The notes: generated by a model not told the origin, from the letters alone. Shown: positions 43,018 to 52,238, counted from the stretch's first letter. The stretch: 64,000 nt of DNA from Afifella sp. IM 167 (GCF_020144925.1 NZ_NSLC01000008.1:155667-219666), one strand, 5' to 3'. Numbers and translations are program-made.

Positions 43018-43443
43018 TCAATCGTCCCGGTAGACCCGCTCGCGGCGCTCGTGCCGCTCCTGCGCCTCCACCGAGAGCGTCGCGATCGGCCGGGCGTCGA
43101 GACGCTTCAGGCTGATCGGCTCGCCCGTCTCTTCGCAGAAGCCGTAGCTTCCGTCCTCGATCCGCCGCAGCGCGGCGTCGATCTTGGAGATCAGCTTGCG
43201 CTGTCTGTCGCGGGCTCTGAGTTCGATTGAACGATCGGTTTCGGAGGAGGCCCGGTCTGCGAGATCCGGGTGATTCTGGTTTTCGCGTTGAAGCGCCTGC
43301 AGGGTATCCCGGCTTTCCGCCAGGATCTCTTGCTTCCACGCGAGCAGCTTGTTGCGGAAGTATTCCCGCTGGCGTTCATTCATGAACGGCTCGTCTTCGC
43401 TTGGCGAATAAAGGCTCTCGGCCACCAACTCCATCGGCGTCAT
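43018..43443 (-). CDS. dksA: RNA polymerase-binding protein DksA (single-cysteine form)
   Basis: A 141-residue DksA. The coiled coil (residues about 25-95) and the globular C-terminal helix are evident. The zinc-finger region keeps one cysteine, Cys103, in YGFCEETGEP; the other three ligand positions are Thr106, Ser124 and Ala127, so it cannot bind zinc in the E. coli way. Zinc-independent one-cysteine DksA proteins are known in alphaproteobacteria such as Rhodobacter. It works with ppGpp at RNA polymerase to control rRNA and amino-acid promoters. Confidence 0.93.
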   Translation of the reverse strand: MTPMELVAESLYSPSEDEPFMNERQREYFRNKLLAWKQEILAESRDTLQALQRENQNHPDLADRASSETDRSIELRARDRQRKLISKIDAALRRIEDGSYGFCEETGEPISLKRLDARPIATLSVEAQERHERRERVYRDD

Positions 43444-43573
43444 CCCAGTGCCGCCCTCTCTTCTGCGGTTGCCCTATACGGGCACGCGGGCCGGCGCGCA
43501 AGCGCCGGATTATGAAGCTTTTGTTGTGTGGACGCAGCGGCCTATAGGGCTAACCTAGCGTTAAGGACAAGCG

Positions 43574-44005
43574 GTGCATTCTATACGAATGCGTAAGAGC
43601 GTTAACGGTCGCCCCCAGCCTTCCGCAGCTTTGGCGGCCATGATCGAGGCGGAAAAGCTGATCGTCGAGGCGATCGCACGCGAACGGGCGGCGCTGCGCG
43701 CCGGCCAGAAATTTGCCGCTGCGGCCTATCACACGCAGCTGCGCACCGCCGCCGGCATTTATCTCGCCTCGCTGAAAAACGCCCGCGACAGCCTGGCGTC
43801 CGCGACGGACCCGGATCGTCTGGCGGCGGACATGGAACGGCGGCGGCGCACCTTCGCCGATCTGCTGCGCGTGGAGCTTGCCGCCCTCGCCTCCTCCAGG
43901 ATTCTCTACGCCGAGAGAATGCGCATGGCGGCCGAGCGGAAAGATGCCTCCATGCCCCCGCGCCCGGCCAATTCTCCCGCCGCCTTCAGGACGCGCGCCG
44001 CCTAG
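43574..44005 (+). CDS. Hypothetical helical protein, divergent from dksA
   Basis: A 143-residue, mostly alpha-helical, basic protein that I do not recognise. It has a heptad-like pattern through the middle ([20 protein letters not shown], then helices rich in Ala, Arg and Leu) and a proline-containing tail. No signal peptide or membrane segment. Possible start codons are the ATG at 43574 and another at 43589; neither has a clear ribosome-binding site. Its stop shares the tetranucleotide CTAG with the convergent metA stop, so the two genes end in each other. Confidence 0.6.
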   Translation: MHSIRMRKSVNGRPQPSAALAAMIEAEKLIVEAIARERAALRAGQKFAAAAYHTQLRTAAGIYLASLKNARDSLASATDPDRLAADMERRRRTFADLLRVELAALASSRILYAERMRMAAERKDASMPPRPANSPAAFRTRAA

Positions 44006-44922
44006 GCCGCCTCCAGATCCCGGCGGCCGATGGCCTCAAGCTCGAACGGCGTCGTCTGGTAGATCTCGTTGATCCAGTTGCCGAACAGAAGATGCGCATG
44101 GCTGCGCCAACCGTTCACCGGCGGCGCGGCCGGGTCGTCCCCCCGGAAATAGTTGGCCGGAAGCGGCCCCGCGCCGTCGCGCAGGTATTCCTGCCGCAGC
44201 GTGTCGGTGTCGTATTCCAGGTGGTTGAACATGTACAAGGCGCCGCGCGCGGGGTCGTTGACGAGGCAGAGCCCCGTCTCCTCGCTTTCGACCAGCACCG
44301 TGAGGCCGCGCCCTGCGAGATCCTCGCGCCGAACCTCCGTCCATCGCGACACGGGGATGGCGAAGTCGTCCGAGAAGCCGCGCAGATAGGGCGAGGCCGG
44401 ATCGAGGCTGCGGTGCCGGAACACCCCGAAGGCCTTCTGCTCGAGCGCGTGCTTGGGCACGCCGTGGAAATGATAGAGGGCAGCCTGCGCCGCCCAGCAG
44501 ATCATCAGGGAGCGATGCACATGCGTCTGCGTCCAGTCGAAGATCTGCCGCAGCTCGTCCCAGTAGTCCACGGCCTCGAAGGCAAGCCTCTCCACCGGCG
44601 CGCCGGTCACGACAAAGCCGTCGAAGCGCTCGCCGCACACGTCGCTCCACGGCCGGTAGAAGGCGGCCATGTGATCGGCCGAGGCGTTGCGCGCCACATG
44701 CTCGCTCATGCGCACCAGCGTCAGCTCGATCTGCAGCGGCGTCGCGCCGAGAAGCCGCGCCAGCTGCGCTTCCGTGTGGATCTTGTTCGGCATGAGGTTG
44801 AGCAGGCCGATCCTCAGGGGCCGGATGTCCTGGCGAACGGCATCGGCCTCGCTCATCACCACGAGCCCTTCCGCTTCGAGGATGCGGCGGGCGGGCAGAT
44901 GGTCTGGAATCTTGATGGGCAC
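44002..44922 (-). CDS. metA: Homoserine O-acyltransferase MetA (predicted acetyl-CoA specific, MetAA)
   Basis: Activates the hydroxyl of homoserine for methionine synthesis. 306 residues from GTG 44922 ([14 protein letters not shown] is the normal N-terminus). The nucleophile is Cys142 in LMICWAAQA. Residue 111, which sets acyl-CoA choice, is Glu in TGAPVERL; in studied enzymes Glu111 gives acetyl-CoA and Gly111 (E. coli) succinyl-CoA, so this is predicted to be a homoserine O-acetyltransferase. HLEYDTDTL holds the active-site His and Glu. The upstream 270 bases are unusually long and structured (44993-45051). Confidence 0.93.
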   Translation of the reverse strand: MPIKIPDHLPARRILEAEGLVVMSEADAVRQDIRPLRIGLLNLMPNKIHTEAQLARLLGATPLQIELTLVRMSEHVARNASADHMAAFYRPWSDVCGERFDGFVVTGAPVERLAFEAVDYWDELRQIFDWTQTHVHRSLMICWAAQAALYHFHGVPKHALEQKAFGVFRHRSLDPASPYLRGFSDDFAIPVSRWTEVRREDLAGRGLTVLVESEETGLCLVNDPARGALYMFNHLEYDTDTLRQEYLRDGAGPLPANYFRGDDPAAPPVNGWRSHAHLLFGNWINEIYQTTPFELEAIGRRDLEAA

Positions 44923-44992
44923 TTCGCGTCGGTCCTTCGTGACAGGATCGACGCGGGTGGCTTCATCCGTTTGGTTGCCGGCTGGCCACATC

Positions 44993-45051
44993 CTCCTTGC
45001 GGAGCGCCACCTTGCCCGGATTGGCAGGTTGGCGTTGGGCGTCGACCCAAC
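44993..45051 (-). other. Structured leader region upstream of metA
   Basis: Three successive hairpins can form on the metA strand: GTTGGG with CCCAAC (45034-45051), a long imperfect stem joining GCCAACCTGCC to GGCAAGGTGGC (45006-45033), and CTCC-GCAA-GGAG (44993-45004) with a GNRA loop. The last of these ends 71 bases before the GTG. metA genes of alphaproteobacteria often carry SAM-II riboswitches, but the SAM-II consensus is not visible here. Biological role unproven. Confidence 0.35.
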
Positions 45052-45192
45052 TCGTGATGCAGGCGCCTTCATAAGGGAGAGCGGCCGGCTCGGCAATCTC
45101 CGCCGGTGGCACGAAGGGTCGCGGCGGCGCGGCCGGGGCTCGTCTGGCGCGTTTATCCCTTGGGGGAAGCTTGTGCAGCGGGGTGAAACGCC

Positions 45193-46524
45193 CTAGCCCG
45201 CGCTCGCCGCCTCCTCCAGCCGCCGGTCCTCGCGCTGCATGCGCCAATAGAGAAACTGGGTCGCCGCCCGCCCGAAAATGTTCCGTCCGCCGATGGTGCG
45301 GTCGATGAAGGCCGGCAGGTACGGCTCGAACAGCCGGAACGTGTCGTCGCCCGCCGCGATCGCCGCGGCGATCAGGTTGCCGCCGGCGGCCGTCTGGGCT
45401 AGCCCGTGGCCGCCGAAGGCCGTCACGCCCCAGATGCCGGCATCGCGCCGGCCCGAAAGCAGGCCGATGATCGGCATCGCCGAGCGCTGGTAGCCCATGA
45501 GGCCGCCCCAGGCGTATTCCACCGCAAAATCGCCGAGCTGCGGGTAGATGGCCAGAATGTCTTTCTTCAGCATCGCCGCGAGTTCGGCCGGCTCCTCGCG
45601 CGCCGTGGTGATGCGCCCGCCCCAGAGGAGCCGGCGTTCCTCGCCCGTCCCGACGATGCGGTAATAGTCGCTCGCCCGGCGCGTATCGCCGATGCAGCCG
45701 GCGAAGTGGATCGCCGCGTCGAGCTTGTCGCCGAGCGGCGCGGAGGTCACGACATAGGTGGCGACGGGCAGCACCGCCCGCTCGATCGGCGGATAGACGC
45801 CCGATTGCGTCGCACTGCCGGCGAGCACGACATGGCGCGCCGAAACGGAGCCGCGCCCGCTTTGCACCCGCCAGCCGGAGCCTGACTTCTCAAGGCCCGT
45901 CGCGGCGCTCGCCTCGAACACCTGCGCCCCGCTCGCGGCCGCCGCTTCCGCCAGCGCGCGCGCATAGGCGAGCGGGTCGATATGGTAAGGTTCGGGGTCG
46001 TGAAGCGCGCCGAAATAGCGCTCCGTGCGCAACGTCTCGCGCACCGCCTCGCGCGGCCAGATCTGATAGGTCACGCCGTAATCGCGCTGCATGCGTTCGG
46101 CGCGCTCGGCAAGCTCGCGGTCGGCCTTGTGGCGCACCACCTTCAGCCAGCCGCGCCCGCCGATCACCTCCGGCATGCCGAACTCGGCGAGACGCTCCTG
46201 CACGAACCTGCCGCCGGCGCGCGACAGGGCGAAGAGCTTCTGCGCCGTCGGCAGGCCGAGCTTTTCCTCCACCTTGAAGATCGACTGCGCATAGCCCGGC
46301 GAGACGAAGCCGCCATTGCGGCCCGAGGCGCCCCAGCCGACGCGGTTCGCCTCCAGGAGCGCTACGCTCCGTCCCGCCCGCGCCAGCAGAAAGGCGGCGG
46401 TGAGGCCCGCGAGCCCGCCGCCGACGACAGCGGTTTCGACTTCGCATTCCCCCGCGAGCACGGGATAGACCCTGCCCTCGCCGGTGGCGGCGTAATAGCT
46501 CGGCGCATGCGGCTCGGCGGCCAT
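45193..46524 (-). CDS. FAD-dependent amine/amino-acid oxidoreductase (DadA/PuuB type)
   Basis: A 443-residue DAO-fold flavoprotein. The Rossmann dinucleotide site is ETAVVGGGLAGLTAAFLLAR near residue 30, and the flavin-contacting GWGASGRNGGFVSPGY and the C-terminal GVTAFGGHGLAQTAAGG are typical of gamma-glutamylputrescine oxidase and related amine or D-amino-acid dehydrogenases. The start ATG 46524 follows AAAGGA; the extra open frame before it is a shadow. The substrate is not determined. It is followed on the same strand, after 270 bases, by metA. Confidence 0.88.
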   Translation of the reverse strand: MAAEPHAPSYYAATGEGRVYPVLAGECEVETAVVGGGLAGLTAAFLLARAGRSVALLEANRVGWGASGRNGGFVSPGYAQSIFKVEEKLGLPTAQKLFALSRAGGRFVQERLAEFGMPEVIGGRGWLKVVRHKADRELAERAERMQRDYGVTYQIWPREAVRETLRTERYFGALHDPEPYHIDPLAYARALAEAAAASGAQVFEASAATGLEKSGSGWRVQSGRGSVSARHVVLAGSATQSGVYPPIERAVLPVATYVVTSAPLGDKLDAAIHFAGCIGDTRRASDYYRIVGTGEERRLLWGGRITTAREEPAELAAMLKKDILAIYPQLGDFAVEYAWGGLMGYQRSAMPIIGLLSGRRDAGIWGVTAFGGHGLAQTAAGGNLIAAAIAAGDDTFRLFEPYLPAFIDRTIGGRNIFGRAATQFLYWRMQREDRRLEEAASAG

Positions 46525-46726
46525 TCGAACGGTCCTTTCTGCCTTGCTCGCCGCCCCTCTAGCCCTGCCGGCGGAAGTCCGCAAATGCACCATGTGCGAC
46601 CAAGCGCGTCGGAGCGGCCGGCGAGACTGCGAGTTCGCCCTTCATTCGCCGGGCCGGCCTTGTTGTGGCCGGATTGCCGTGTCGCCTTTTCGCCTATCTA
46701 ATGGATGAAAGGGGAGTTCCGACCAC

Positions 46727-48076
46727 ATGGCGAGAGCCCTCAGGGAAGGCATCGACACGCTCGAGCTCACCACCAAGGTGACGCTCGCCGTCCTGGCGCT
46801 CGCCTCCGGCGTCTACACCTATCTTGGCGTGCGCGGCCTCCTCGACGGGTCGGCGGCGATCGTCTTCTTCGGCGCCATCATCTATTCGGCCGCCGTTTCC
46901 GTCGGCATCTACGCCTTCTGGTCCTACCTGATGAAGTTCATGCCGCATGTGCGCGACCGGCGCGCCCAGCGCGGCCTGCTGGCGGCGATGCTGATCGGCT
47001 CGATCATGATCGTCGCCATGTCCTCGTGGCTGAATGCGGCCGCCCTCGCCGGCTCGGCGGCGCTGGAGCAGCATCTCGCCAACACGCTGGAAGGTTACGC
47101 GCAGGATCTCGACGGCGCCCACAACAATGCGCTCGCCGCCCAGTCGCTCCTGCCCGACATCCAGATGGCGTCCGATCGCTTTGCCCGCCTTGCCGACCAG
47201 GAGCGGGAATCGGGCGCCCTCACCGGCACCTCCGGCTCCGGCACCGTCGTCCAGCTCCTCAACCAGATGTCCGGGCAGCTACGCGGCCTCGGCGAGGAAG
47301 TGGCCGCCTCGCGCGAGCGGGTGAAAAGCCTCTTCGAGCAGGGCGGCGAGCACCTCGCCAATATGCGCCGCCTCGTCTCCGCCTCCGGCCCGATCGATCC
47401 GCGCGCCGATTCCTTTGCCGAAGAGGCCGTCTCGCTGGCCGGCGTCGTCGCCTCGCTGCAGCAGACTTCCATCGCCCCGGCGGTGAAGCGCGCCGCCGAG
47501 GATCTTTCCATGAGCTTCATCGCTCCGGTCGCCGACGGGGCCGACGCCGATCTCCGCCAGCGCCAGGACCTCGTCGTCGGCAACGTCGCCGAGGCGGTGA
47601 AGGCGCAATCGGCCGCCCTTTCGGCCGCCGCCGACGACATTCTGGCGCGCGAGCCGGTGCGCCCCGCCCGCTTCGTGCCGCTCTCCACGCCCGAGGCGGT
47701 GCTCCGTTACGCACGCGACTTCCTGCCCTCATGGGCGGGCGCCATCTCCATCGATCTGATGCCGGCCGTGCTCGTCCTCATCCTCGTCGCAGTGCACGGC
47801 GCCATCCGCCACCACGAGGATCCGGACATCGACGAGAACGCCATGACGGCCGGCGACATGCTGGCGGCGATGCGGCTTTACGAGCGCATGCGCGAGGCCG
47901 ATCCCGTTCGCCGGGCCGAGGTCGCAAGAGAGGCCGGCGCGGAACCGGATGCGCCGGAGACACCGGCAGAGGAGCAGCGGCCGCCCGAGCCACACCCGAA
48001 TGAGCCCTTACGGAGCGAGCCGCGCAACATCACGCCGCTGACGCCGAAAGGCCCGCACGGCCATGCCGCATCCTGA
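46727..48076 (+). CDS. Uncharacterised membrane protein with long periplasmic helical region
   Basis: I do not recognise a family. It has 449 residues: three N-terminal membrane helices (about 16-40, 45-65, 84-104), then roughly 230 residues of polar, helical sequence with few prolines (TLEGYAQDLDGAHNNALAAQ onward), a fourth membrane helix near residue 340 (MPAVLVLILVAVHGAI), and a Pro/Glu-rich cytoplasmic tail. This plan resembles sensor or scaffold proteins with a four-helix periplasmic domain, but no kinase or HAMP domain is present. The last 14 bases overlap the next gene, a membrane-anchored ClpP-like protein, so the pair is a coupled unit. Confidence 0.7.
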   Translation: MARALREGIDTLELTTKVTLAVLALASGVYTYLGVRGLLDGSAAIVFFGAIIYSAAVSVGIYAFWSYLMKFMPHVRDRRAQRGLLAAMLIGSIMIVAMSSWLNAAALAGSAALEQHLANTLEGYAQDLDGAHNNALAAQSLLPDIQMASDRFARLADQERESGALTGTSGSGTVVQLLNQMSGQLRGLGEEVAASRERVKSLFEQGGEHLANMRRLVSASGPIDPRADSFAEEAVSLAGVVASLQQTSIAPAVKRAAEDLSMSFIAPVADGADADLRQRQDLVVGNVAEAVKAQSAALSAAADDILAREPVRPARFVPLSTPEAVLRYARDFLPSWAGAISIDLMPAVLVLILVAVHGAIRHHEDPDIDENAMTAGDMLAAMRLYERMREADPVRRAEVAREAGAEPDAPETPAEEQRPPEPHPNEPLRSEPRNITPLTPKGPHGHAAS

Positions 48077-48956
48077 GGCGGAAGCGCTGCCGGGCGACGC
48101 GGCCGACGGCTATGGGCAAAGGCCGGGCCTGACGGCACGCCTCAAGGCCCTGCCCGAAGGCTCTATTCTCCGCCTCGCCTTTTACGGCCTCATCGGCCTG
48201 ACCGTCATGATGGTCGGCTTCGACCTTTATGCGATCGTCGAGGAGCGCCGCACCGATCCCTTCGCCAGCCCTGCCCGCGCCCCCGTGACGATGTCGCGCC
48301 CGGCGCCCGGCGATCAGGTGCGGCCCTATTTGCCGATGACGCGGCCCGTCGCCCCCGGCGCCCGGGAAACGCCCTCCGGCGTACCCTACCCGCGCAAGAG
48401 TTTCCAGGAAGCCGAGCCGATGCGCTTCCAGCCGGTCGGCGAGGACAGGCTGCTCCTTCAAGGCACCATCGTTCCGGGCACGGCGGGCGAATTCGAACGC
48501 TACCTCGCCGATCATCCGCTGAAGGAAGGCGCCGAACTTCTCCTGCATTCGCCGGGCGGCTCCGTCGCCGACGCCATCGCCATGGCGCGCAAGACGCGCG
48601 AGCTTGGCCTCCACACCCGCGTCGCCGCCGACGGCTACTGCGCCTCCTCCTGCCCCCTCCTCTTCGCCGGCGGGGTGGAGCGCCATGCGGACGAGACGGC
48701 ATGGATCGGCGTTCACCAGATCTATGCGCTCAAGGGTTCGCTCGGCACGCTGGCCGACGGCATGGACCAGGCCCAGCGCGTCTCGGCCGAGGCGCAGGAG
48801 CTTCTCGTCGATTTCGGCGTCGATCCGCGCGTCTGGATCCGGGCCATGCAGACGCCGAAGGACCGCCTCTACCTCTTCACGCCGGAAGAGCTTGCCGAAT
48901 ACGATCTCGTCACCGGCCCGAAGGAAGGCGACAAGAAAGAGCCGAAGGCCTCGTGA
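48063..48956 (+). CDS. Membrane-anchored ClpP/crotonase-fold protein (COG3904-like)
   Basis: A 297-residue protein with a 40-residue cytoplasmic start, one membrane helix (about 37-60), a proline-rich linker and a ClpP-like domain (about 115-275). LLLHSPGGSVADAIAMARKT matches the oxyanion loop of ClpP-class proteases, and GYCASSCPLLFAGG carries a serine between two cysteines where ClpP has its nucleophile; HQIYALKG could supply the histidine. The domain probably lies in the periplasm. Whether it is an active protease is not known. Translation is coupled to the upstream membrane protein (14-bp overlap). Confidence 0.75.
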   Translation: MPHPEAEALPGDAADGYGQRPGLTARLKALPEGSILRLAFYGLIGLTVMMVGFDLYAIVEERRTDPFASPARAPVTMSRPAPGDQVRPYLPMTRPVAPGARETPSGVPYPRKSFQEAEPMRFQPVGEDRLLLQGTIVPGTAGEFERYLADHPLKEGAELLLHSPGGSVADAIAMARKTRELGLHTRVAADGYCASSCPLLFAGGVERHADETAWIGVHQIYALKGSLGTLADGMDQAQRVSAEAQELLVDFGVDPRVWIRAMQTPKDRLYLFTPEELAEYDLVTGPKEGDKKEPKAS

Positions 48957-49036
48957 GCGCGTGTTCCGCGCGACATGAAGGCCGCGCGCGCGCAAGGTGC
49001 TTGCTCCCTTCTTTACCTTTCGTCTAAGCGGGATCG

Positions 49037-49552
49037 ATGCCGACCCTCCTCCTCCTGCGCCATGCCAAGTCGGACTGGCACTCCGGTGCCAAGACCGATT
49101 TCGAGCGCCCGCTCAACGAGCGCGGACGCGAGGCGGCCCGCCTGATGGGCCGCTTCATGGCCGAGGCCGGCTATGAGCCCGATCTCGTCCTGTGCTCGCC
49201 CTCGCAGCGCACACGCGAGACGCTCGGCCTCGTCGGCGAGAGCATCCCGCTGCCCGTCGACCGCCGCTATGCGGACGCTCTCTACCAGGACGCCGACGAC
49301 GACTACCTGAAGATCCTGCGCGCCGAAGGCGGCGGCTCGCTCTGCTGCCTCGTCATCGGTCACAACCCGATGATCTACGAGACGGCGCTCGCCCTTGCCG
49401 GCTCGGGCGACAAGGAGGAGCTGGCCCGCCTCAACGCCAAATATCCGAGCGGCACGCTGGCGGCCGTCGAATTCGACGGGAGCTGGAGCGATCTCTCCGG
49501 GGGCGGCGCCCGTCTCGAGCGCTATGTGAGGCCGGCCGACCTGGCGTCCTGA
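49037..49552 (+). CDS. Histidine phosphatase SixA-like
   Basis: A 171-residue phosphoglycerate-mutase-like phosphatase. The catalytic RH motif is LLLRHAKSDW with His9, the second arginine region is LCSPSQRTRETL, and the second histidine is in LVIGHNPMIYE. This is the SixA layout; E. coli SixA removes phosphate from histidine-phosphotransfer domains and the PTS protein Npr. Whether it acts on the HPt protein or CckA relay encoded elsewhere in this window is open. Confidence 0.88.
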   Translation: MPTLLLLRHAKSDWHSGAKTDFERPLNERGREAARLMGRFMAEAGYEPDLVLCSPSQRTRETLGLVGESIPLPVDRRYADALYQDADDDYLKILRAEGGGSLCCLVIGHNPMIYETALALAGSGDKEELARLNAKYPSGTLAAVEFDGSWSDLSGGGARLERYVRPADLAS

Positions 49553-49632
49553 GGCCGCACTTTGCGCCAGCGCCTGCTTCTGCCCATATTGGGACGGAAA
49601 CAAAGAATCGCGCCGCAATCCAGGCACCCCAT

Positions 49633-51129
49633 TTGGCCTCCATCATCTCCCTTGCAGACGAAGCCCGGATCGCCTTCGACAACATCCTCGAAGGCGTCCT
49701 CGGCAATTCCTCGACGCTGCGGCTCGGCGTGACCGGCCTGTCGCGCGCCGGCAAGACCGTCTTCATCACCGCCCTCGTCCACAACCTCATCCATGGCGGG
49801 CGTCTGCCGCTCTTCGACGCCCATGCCTCCGGCCGTCTCGCCGGCGCCAGGCTGCAGCCGCAGCCCGACGATGCGGTGCCGCGCTTCGACTACGAGGCGC
49901 ATGTGAAGAACCTCGTCGACAAGCGTGTCTGGCCGCGCTCCACCCGCCGCATCAGCGAGCTGCGCGTCACGCTCGAATACGAATCGGCGAGCGGCTGGAA
50001 ACGCACCTTCGGCCCCGGCCGGCTCGACCTCGACATCGTCGACTATCCGGGCGAATGGCTGCTCGACCTCGCCCTCCTCGGAAAATCCTACGCCGAATGG
50101 TCGGCCGAGGCGGTCGCCATGTCGCGCGAGCCGCACCGCATGGGCCTTGCCGCCGAATGGCACGCCGCGCTGGCGCGCGTCGATCCCGGCGCCGAGGAGG
50201 ACGAGACCACGGCGCGCGAGCTTGCCGCCGCCTTCACCGCCTATCTGCGGGCCGCCCGCGCCGACGAGCACGCCCTTTCCATGCTGCCGCCCGGCCGCTT
50301 CCTGATGCCCGGCGACCTGGAAGGCTCGCCCGCCCTCACCTTCTCCCCCCTCGATCTGGAGCCCGGCGCTGAGCCGGAGCCCGGCAGCCTCGCGGCGATG
50401 ATGGCGCGGCGCTACGAGAGCTACCGCACGCATGTCGTCAAACCCTTCTTCCGCGAGCATTTCGCCCGCCTCGACCGGCAGATCGTCCTCGTCGACATGC
50501 TGGCGGCGCTGAATGCCGGCCCGGCCGCCCTGCGCGACCTCGAACAGGCGCTCGCCGACGTGCTCGCCTGCTTCCGCCCCGGCCGTTCCAACTGGCTGAC
50601 CTCGATCCTGCAGCGGCGCATCGACAAGATCCTCTTCGCCGCCACCAAGGCCGACCACGTGCACCGTTCCGACCACGACAACCTCGCCGCCCTTCTCGCC
50701 CGCCTCACCGACAAGGCGGCCAAGCGTGCCTCCTTCGCCGGCGCGGAAGTGCGCGTCATGCCGCTGGCGGCGGTCCGTGCCACGCGCGAAGTCACCGTCA
50801 CGCGCGACGGGCGCAGCCTTCCCGCCATCGCCGGCGTGCCGCTCGAAGGCGAGAAGGTCGCCGGCGAGGTCTATGACGGCGCGAGCGAAATCGCCCTTTT
50901 TCCCGGAGACTTGCCGGCCGATCCGGAATCGATCTTTGAACCGCCGCTCTTTGCCGGCCGCATGGCCGGCGCGGCCGAGGAGGTCGCCACGCAGGAGAGT
51001 CTGGCGCTCCGCTATCTGCGCTTCCGCCCGCCGAAAATCGAACGCACGGAGACCGGCATTAAGCTTTCCTTGCCGCATATCCGCTTGGATCAGGCCCTCG
51101 AATTCCTTGTCGGAGACCGGCTGCAATGA
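49633..51129 (+). CDS. ycjX: YcjX-like P-loop protein (DUF463)
   Basis: A 498-residue predicted NTPase. Walker A is GVTGLSRAGKTVFITAL near residue 35, a switch-like DIVDYPGEWLLDL follows, and FAATKADHVHRSDHDNL resembles a base-specificity motif. The start is probably the TTG at 49633, giving MASIISLADEARIAFDN, which agrees with relatives; there is no good ribosome-binding site, and the open frame before it overlaps the sixA gene. E. coli YcjX and YcjF are heat-shock induced and of unknown function. The stop overlaps the YcjF-like gene (ATGA). Confidence 0.88.
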   Translation: MASIISLADEARIAFDNILEGVLGNSSTLRLGVTGLSRAGKTVFITALVHNLIHGGRLPLFDAHASGRLAGARLQPQPDDAVPRFDYEAHVKNLVDKRVWPRSTRRISELRVTLEYESASGWKRTFGPGRLDLDIVDYPGEWLLDLALLGKSYAEWSAEAVAMSREPHRMGLAAEWHAALARVDPGAEEDETTARELAAAFTAYLRAARADEHALSMLPPGRFLMPGDLEGSPALTFSPLDLEPGAEPEPGSLAAMMARRYESYRTHVVKPFFREHFARLDRQIVLVDMLAALNAGPAALRDLEQALADVLACFRPGRSNWLTSILQRRIDKILFAATKADHVHRSDHDNLAALLARLTDKAAKRASFAGAEVRVMPLAAVRATREVTVTRDGRSLPAIAGVPLEGEKVAGEVYDGASEIALFPGDLPADPESIFEPPLFAGRMAGAAEEVATQESLALRYLRFRPPKIERTETGIKLSLPHIRLDQALEFLVGDRLQ

Positions 51130-52175
51130 GCCCCGCCGCCGAAAGACGCGCGCCGGAAGCCTTCCGCCTCGACGAGCCGGGGGCCGCCGAGATCGAAGAG
51201 GACATCCTCGCCGATCTGGATCCGGTCGAGGAGGATGCCGAGCGCGCCGTCAGCACCATCGTGGAGCCGAAGAAACGCGGCATCCGCTGGGGCCGCATCG
51301 CCGCCGCGGGCGGCGGCGGGCTCCTCTCCCTCGCCGTCGGGATCGCCGTCGACGACCTCATCCGCAGCCTCTTTCAGCGCGCCGACTGGCTCGGCTGGCT
51401 CGGCCTCGGGCTTTTGGCGCTCTTCCTCACCGCGCTTCTGGCCATCGTCGGGCGCGAGCTCATCGCGCTTGCCCGTCTCAAGGCCGTCGCCCGGCTGCGC
51501 CTTGCCGCCGACGCGGCCTATGCCGCCAACGACCGCGAAAAGGCCCGCCGCGTCGCCCAGGATCTGGTGCGCCAGTACCAGGGCCGGCCCGACACGGCGC
51601 AGGGAAGGCGCCAGCTCAAGCAGAATCTCGGTGCCGTCATGGACGGCGCGGATCTCATTCGCCTTGCCGAGCGCGACCTCGTCCTGCCGCTCGACCGCCG
51701 CGCCAAGGCCGCGATCTCCAGCGCCGCCAGGCGGGTATCGGTCGTCACCGCGGTCAGCCCGCGCGCCCTGATCGACGTCGCCTACGTGCTCGTCGCCTGC
51801 CTCGGCCTCATCCGCAAGATCGCCACGATCTATGGCGGCCGGCCGGGCTTCTTCGGCCTCGTGCGCCTCACCGGCGCCGTCGTCAGCCACCTTGCCGTGA
51901 CCGGCACCATCGCTATCGGGGACACCCTCCTCCAGCAGGTGGTCGGCCACGGCCTCGCCGCCCGGCTCTCCGCCCGTTTCGGCGAGGGCGTGGTCAACGG
52001 CCTGATGACGGCGCGGATCGGACTTTCCGCGCTCGATGTCTGCCGCCCGGTCCCCTTCGTTGCCCAGGCCCGCCCCCGGCTGAAGGACATCGCCGGCGAT
52101 CTCGTCTCCTTCAGCACCGGCCGGCGGGACACTGTGACGCCGGCGACGCAAAATGGTGCTAGGGTTAACGAATGA
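51126..52175 (+). CDS. ycjF: YcjF-like membrane protein (TIGR01620/DUF697)
   Basis: A 349-residue partner of YcjX. Residues 1-50 are acidic, two membrane helices follow (about 62-80 and 95-118: GGGLLSLAVGIAV, LGLGLLALFLTALLAIVGRE), and the C-terminal DUF697 domain contains ALIDVAYVLVACLGLIRKIA and further hydrophobic helices. The ATGA overlap with ycjX shows coupling. The pair is conserved across proteobacteria, and its role is unknown. It lies 63 bases before an exported-protein gene. Confidence 0.87.
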   Translation: MSPAAERRAPEAFRLDEPGAAEIEEDILADLDPVEEDAERAVSTIVEPKKRGIRWGRIAAAGGGGLLSLAVGIAVDDLIRSLFQRADWLGWLGLGLLALFLTALLAIVGRELIALARLKAVARLRLAADAAYAANDREKARRVAQDLVRQYQGRPDTAQGRRQLKQNLGAVMDGADLIRLAERDLVLPLDRRAKAAISSAARRVSVVTAVSPRALIDVAYVLVACLGLIRKIATIYGGRPGFFGLVRLTGAVVSHLAVTGTIAIGDTLLQQVVGHGLAARLSARFGEGVVNGLMTARIGLSALDVCRPVPFVAQARPRLKDIAGDLVSFSTGRRDTVTPATQNGARVNE

Positions 52176-52238
52176 TTGGCATTTGACTCCTATCGTCTGA
52201 GCAGTTCCGGCCGTTGCCGCCGTCCTCTGGAGCCGCCC

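Noticed and set aside
44923..45192. SAM-II or SAM-I riboswitch upstream of metA
   Set aside because: Pieces such as CGGCAACC and GATGAAGCC occur, but in the wrong order for SAM-I, and the SAM-II core is absent. Kept only as an unassigned structured leader.
44963..45247. 94-codon minus-strand frame in the metA upstream region
   Set aside because: It overlaps the oxidoreductase 3' end, has no ribosome-binding site and matches nothing I know; the hairpins explain the region at least as well.
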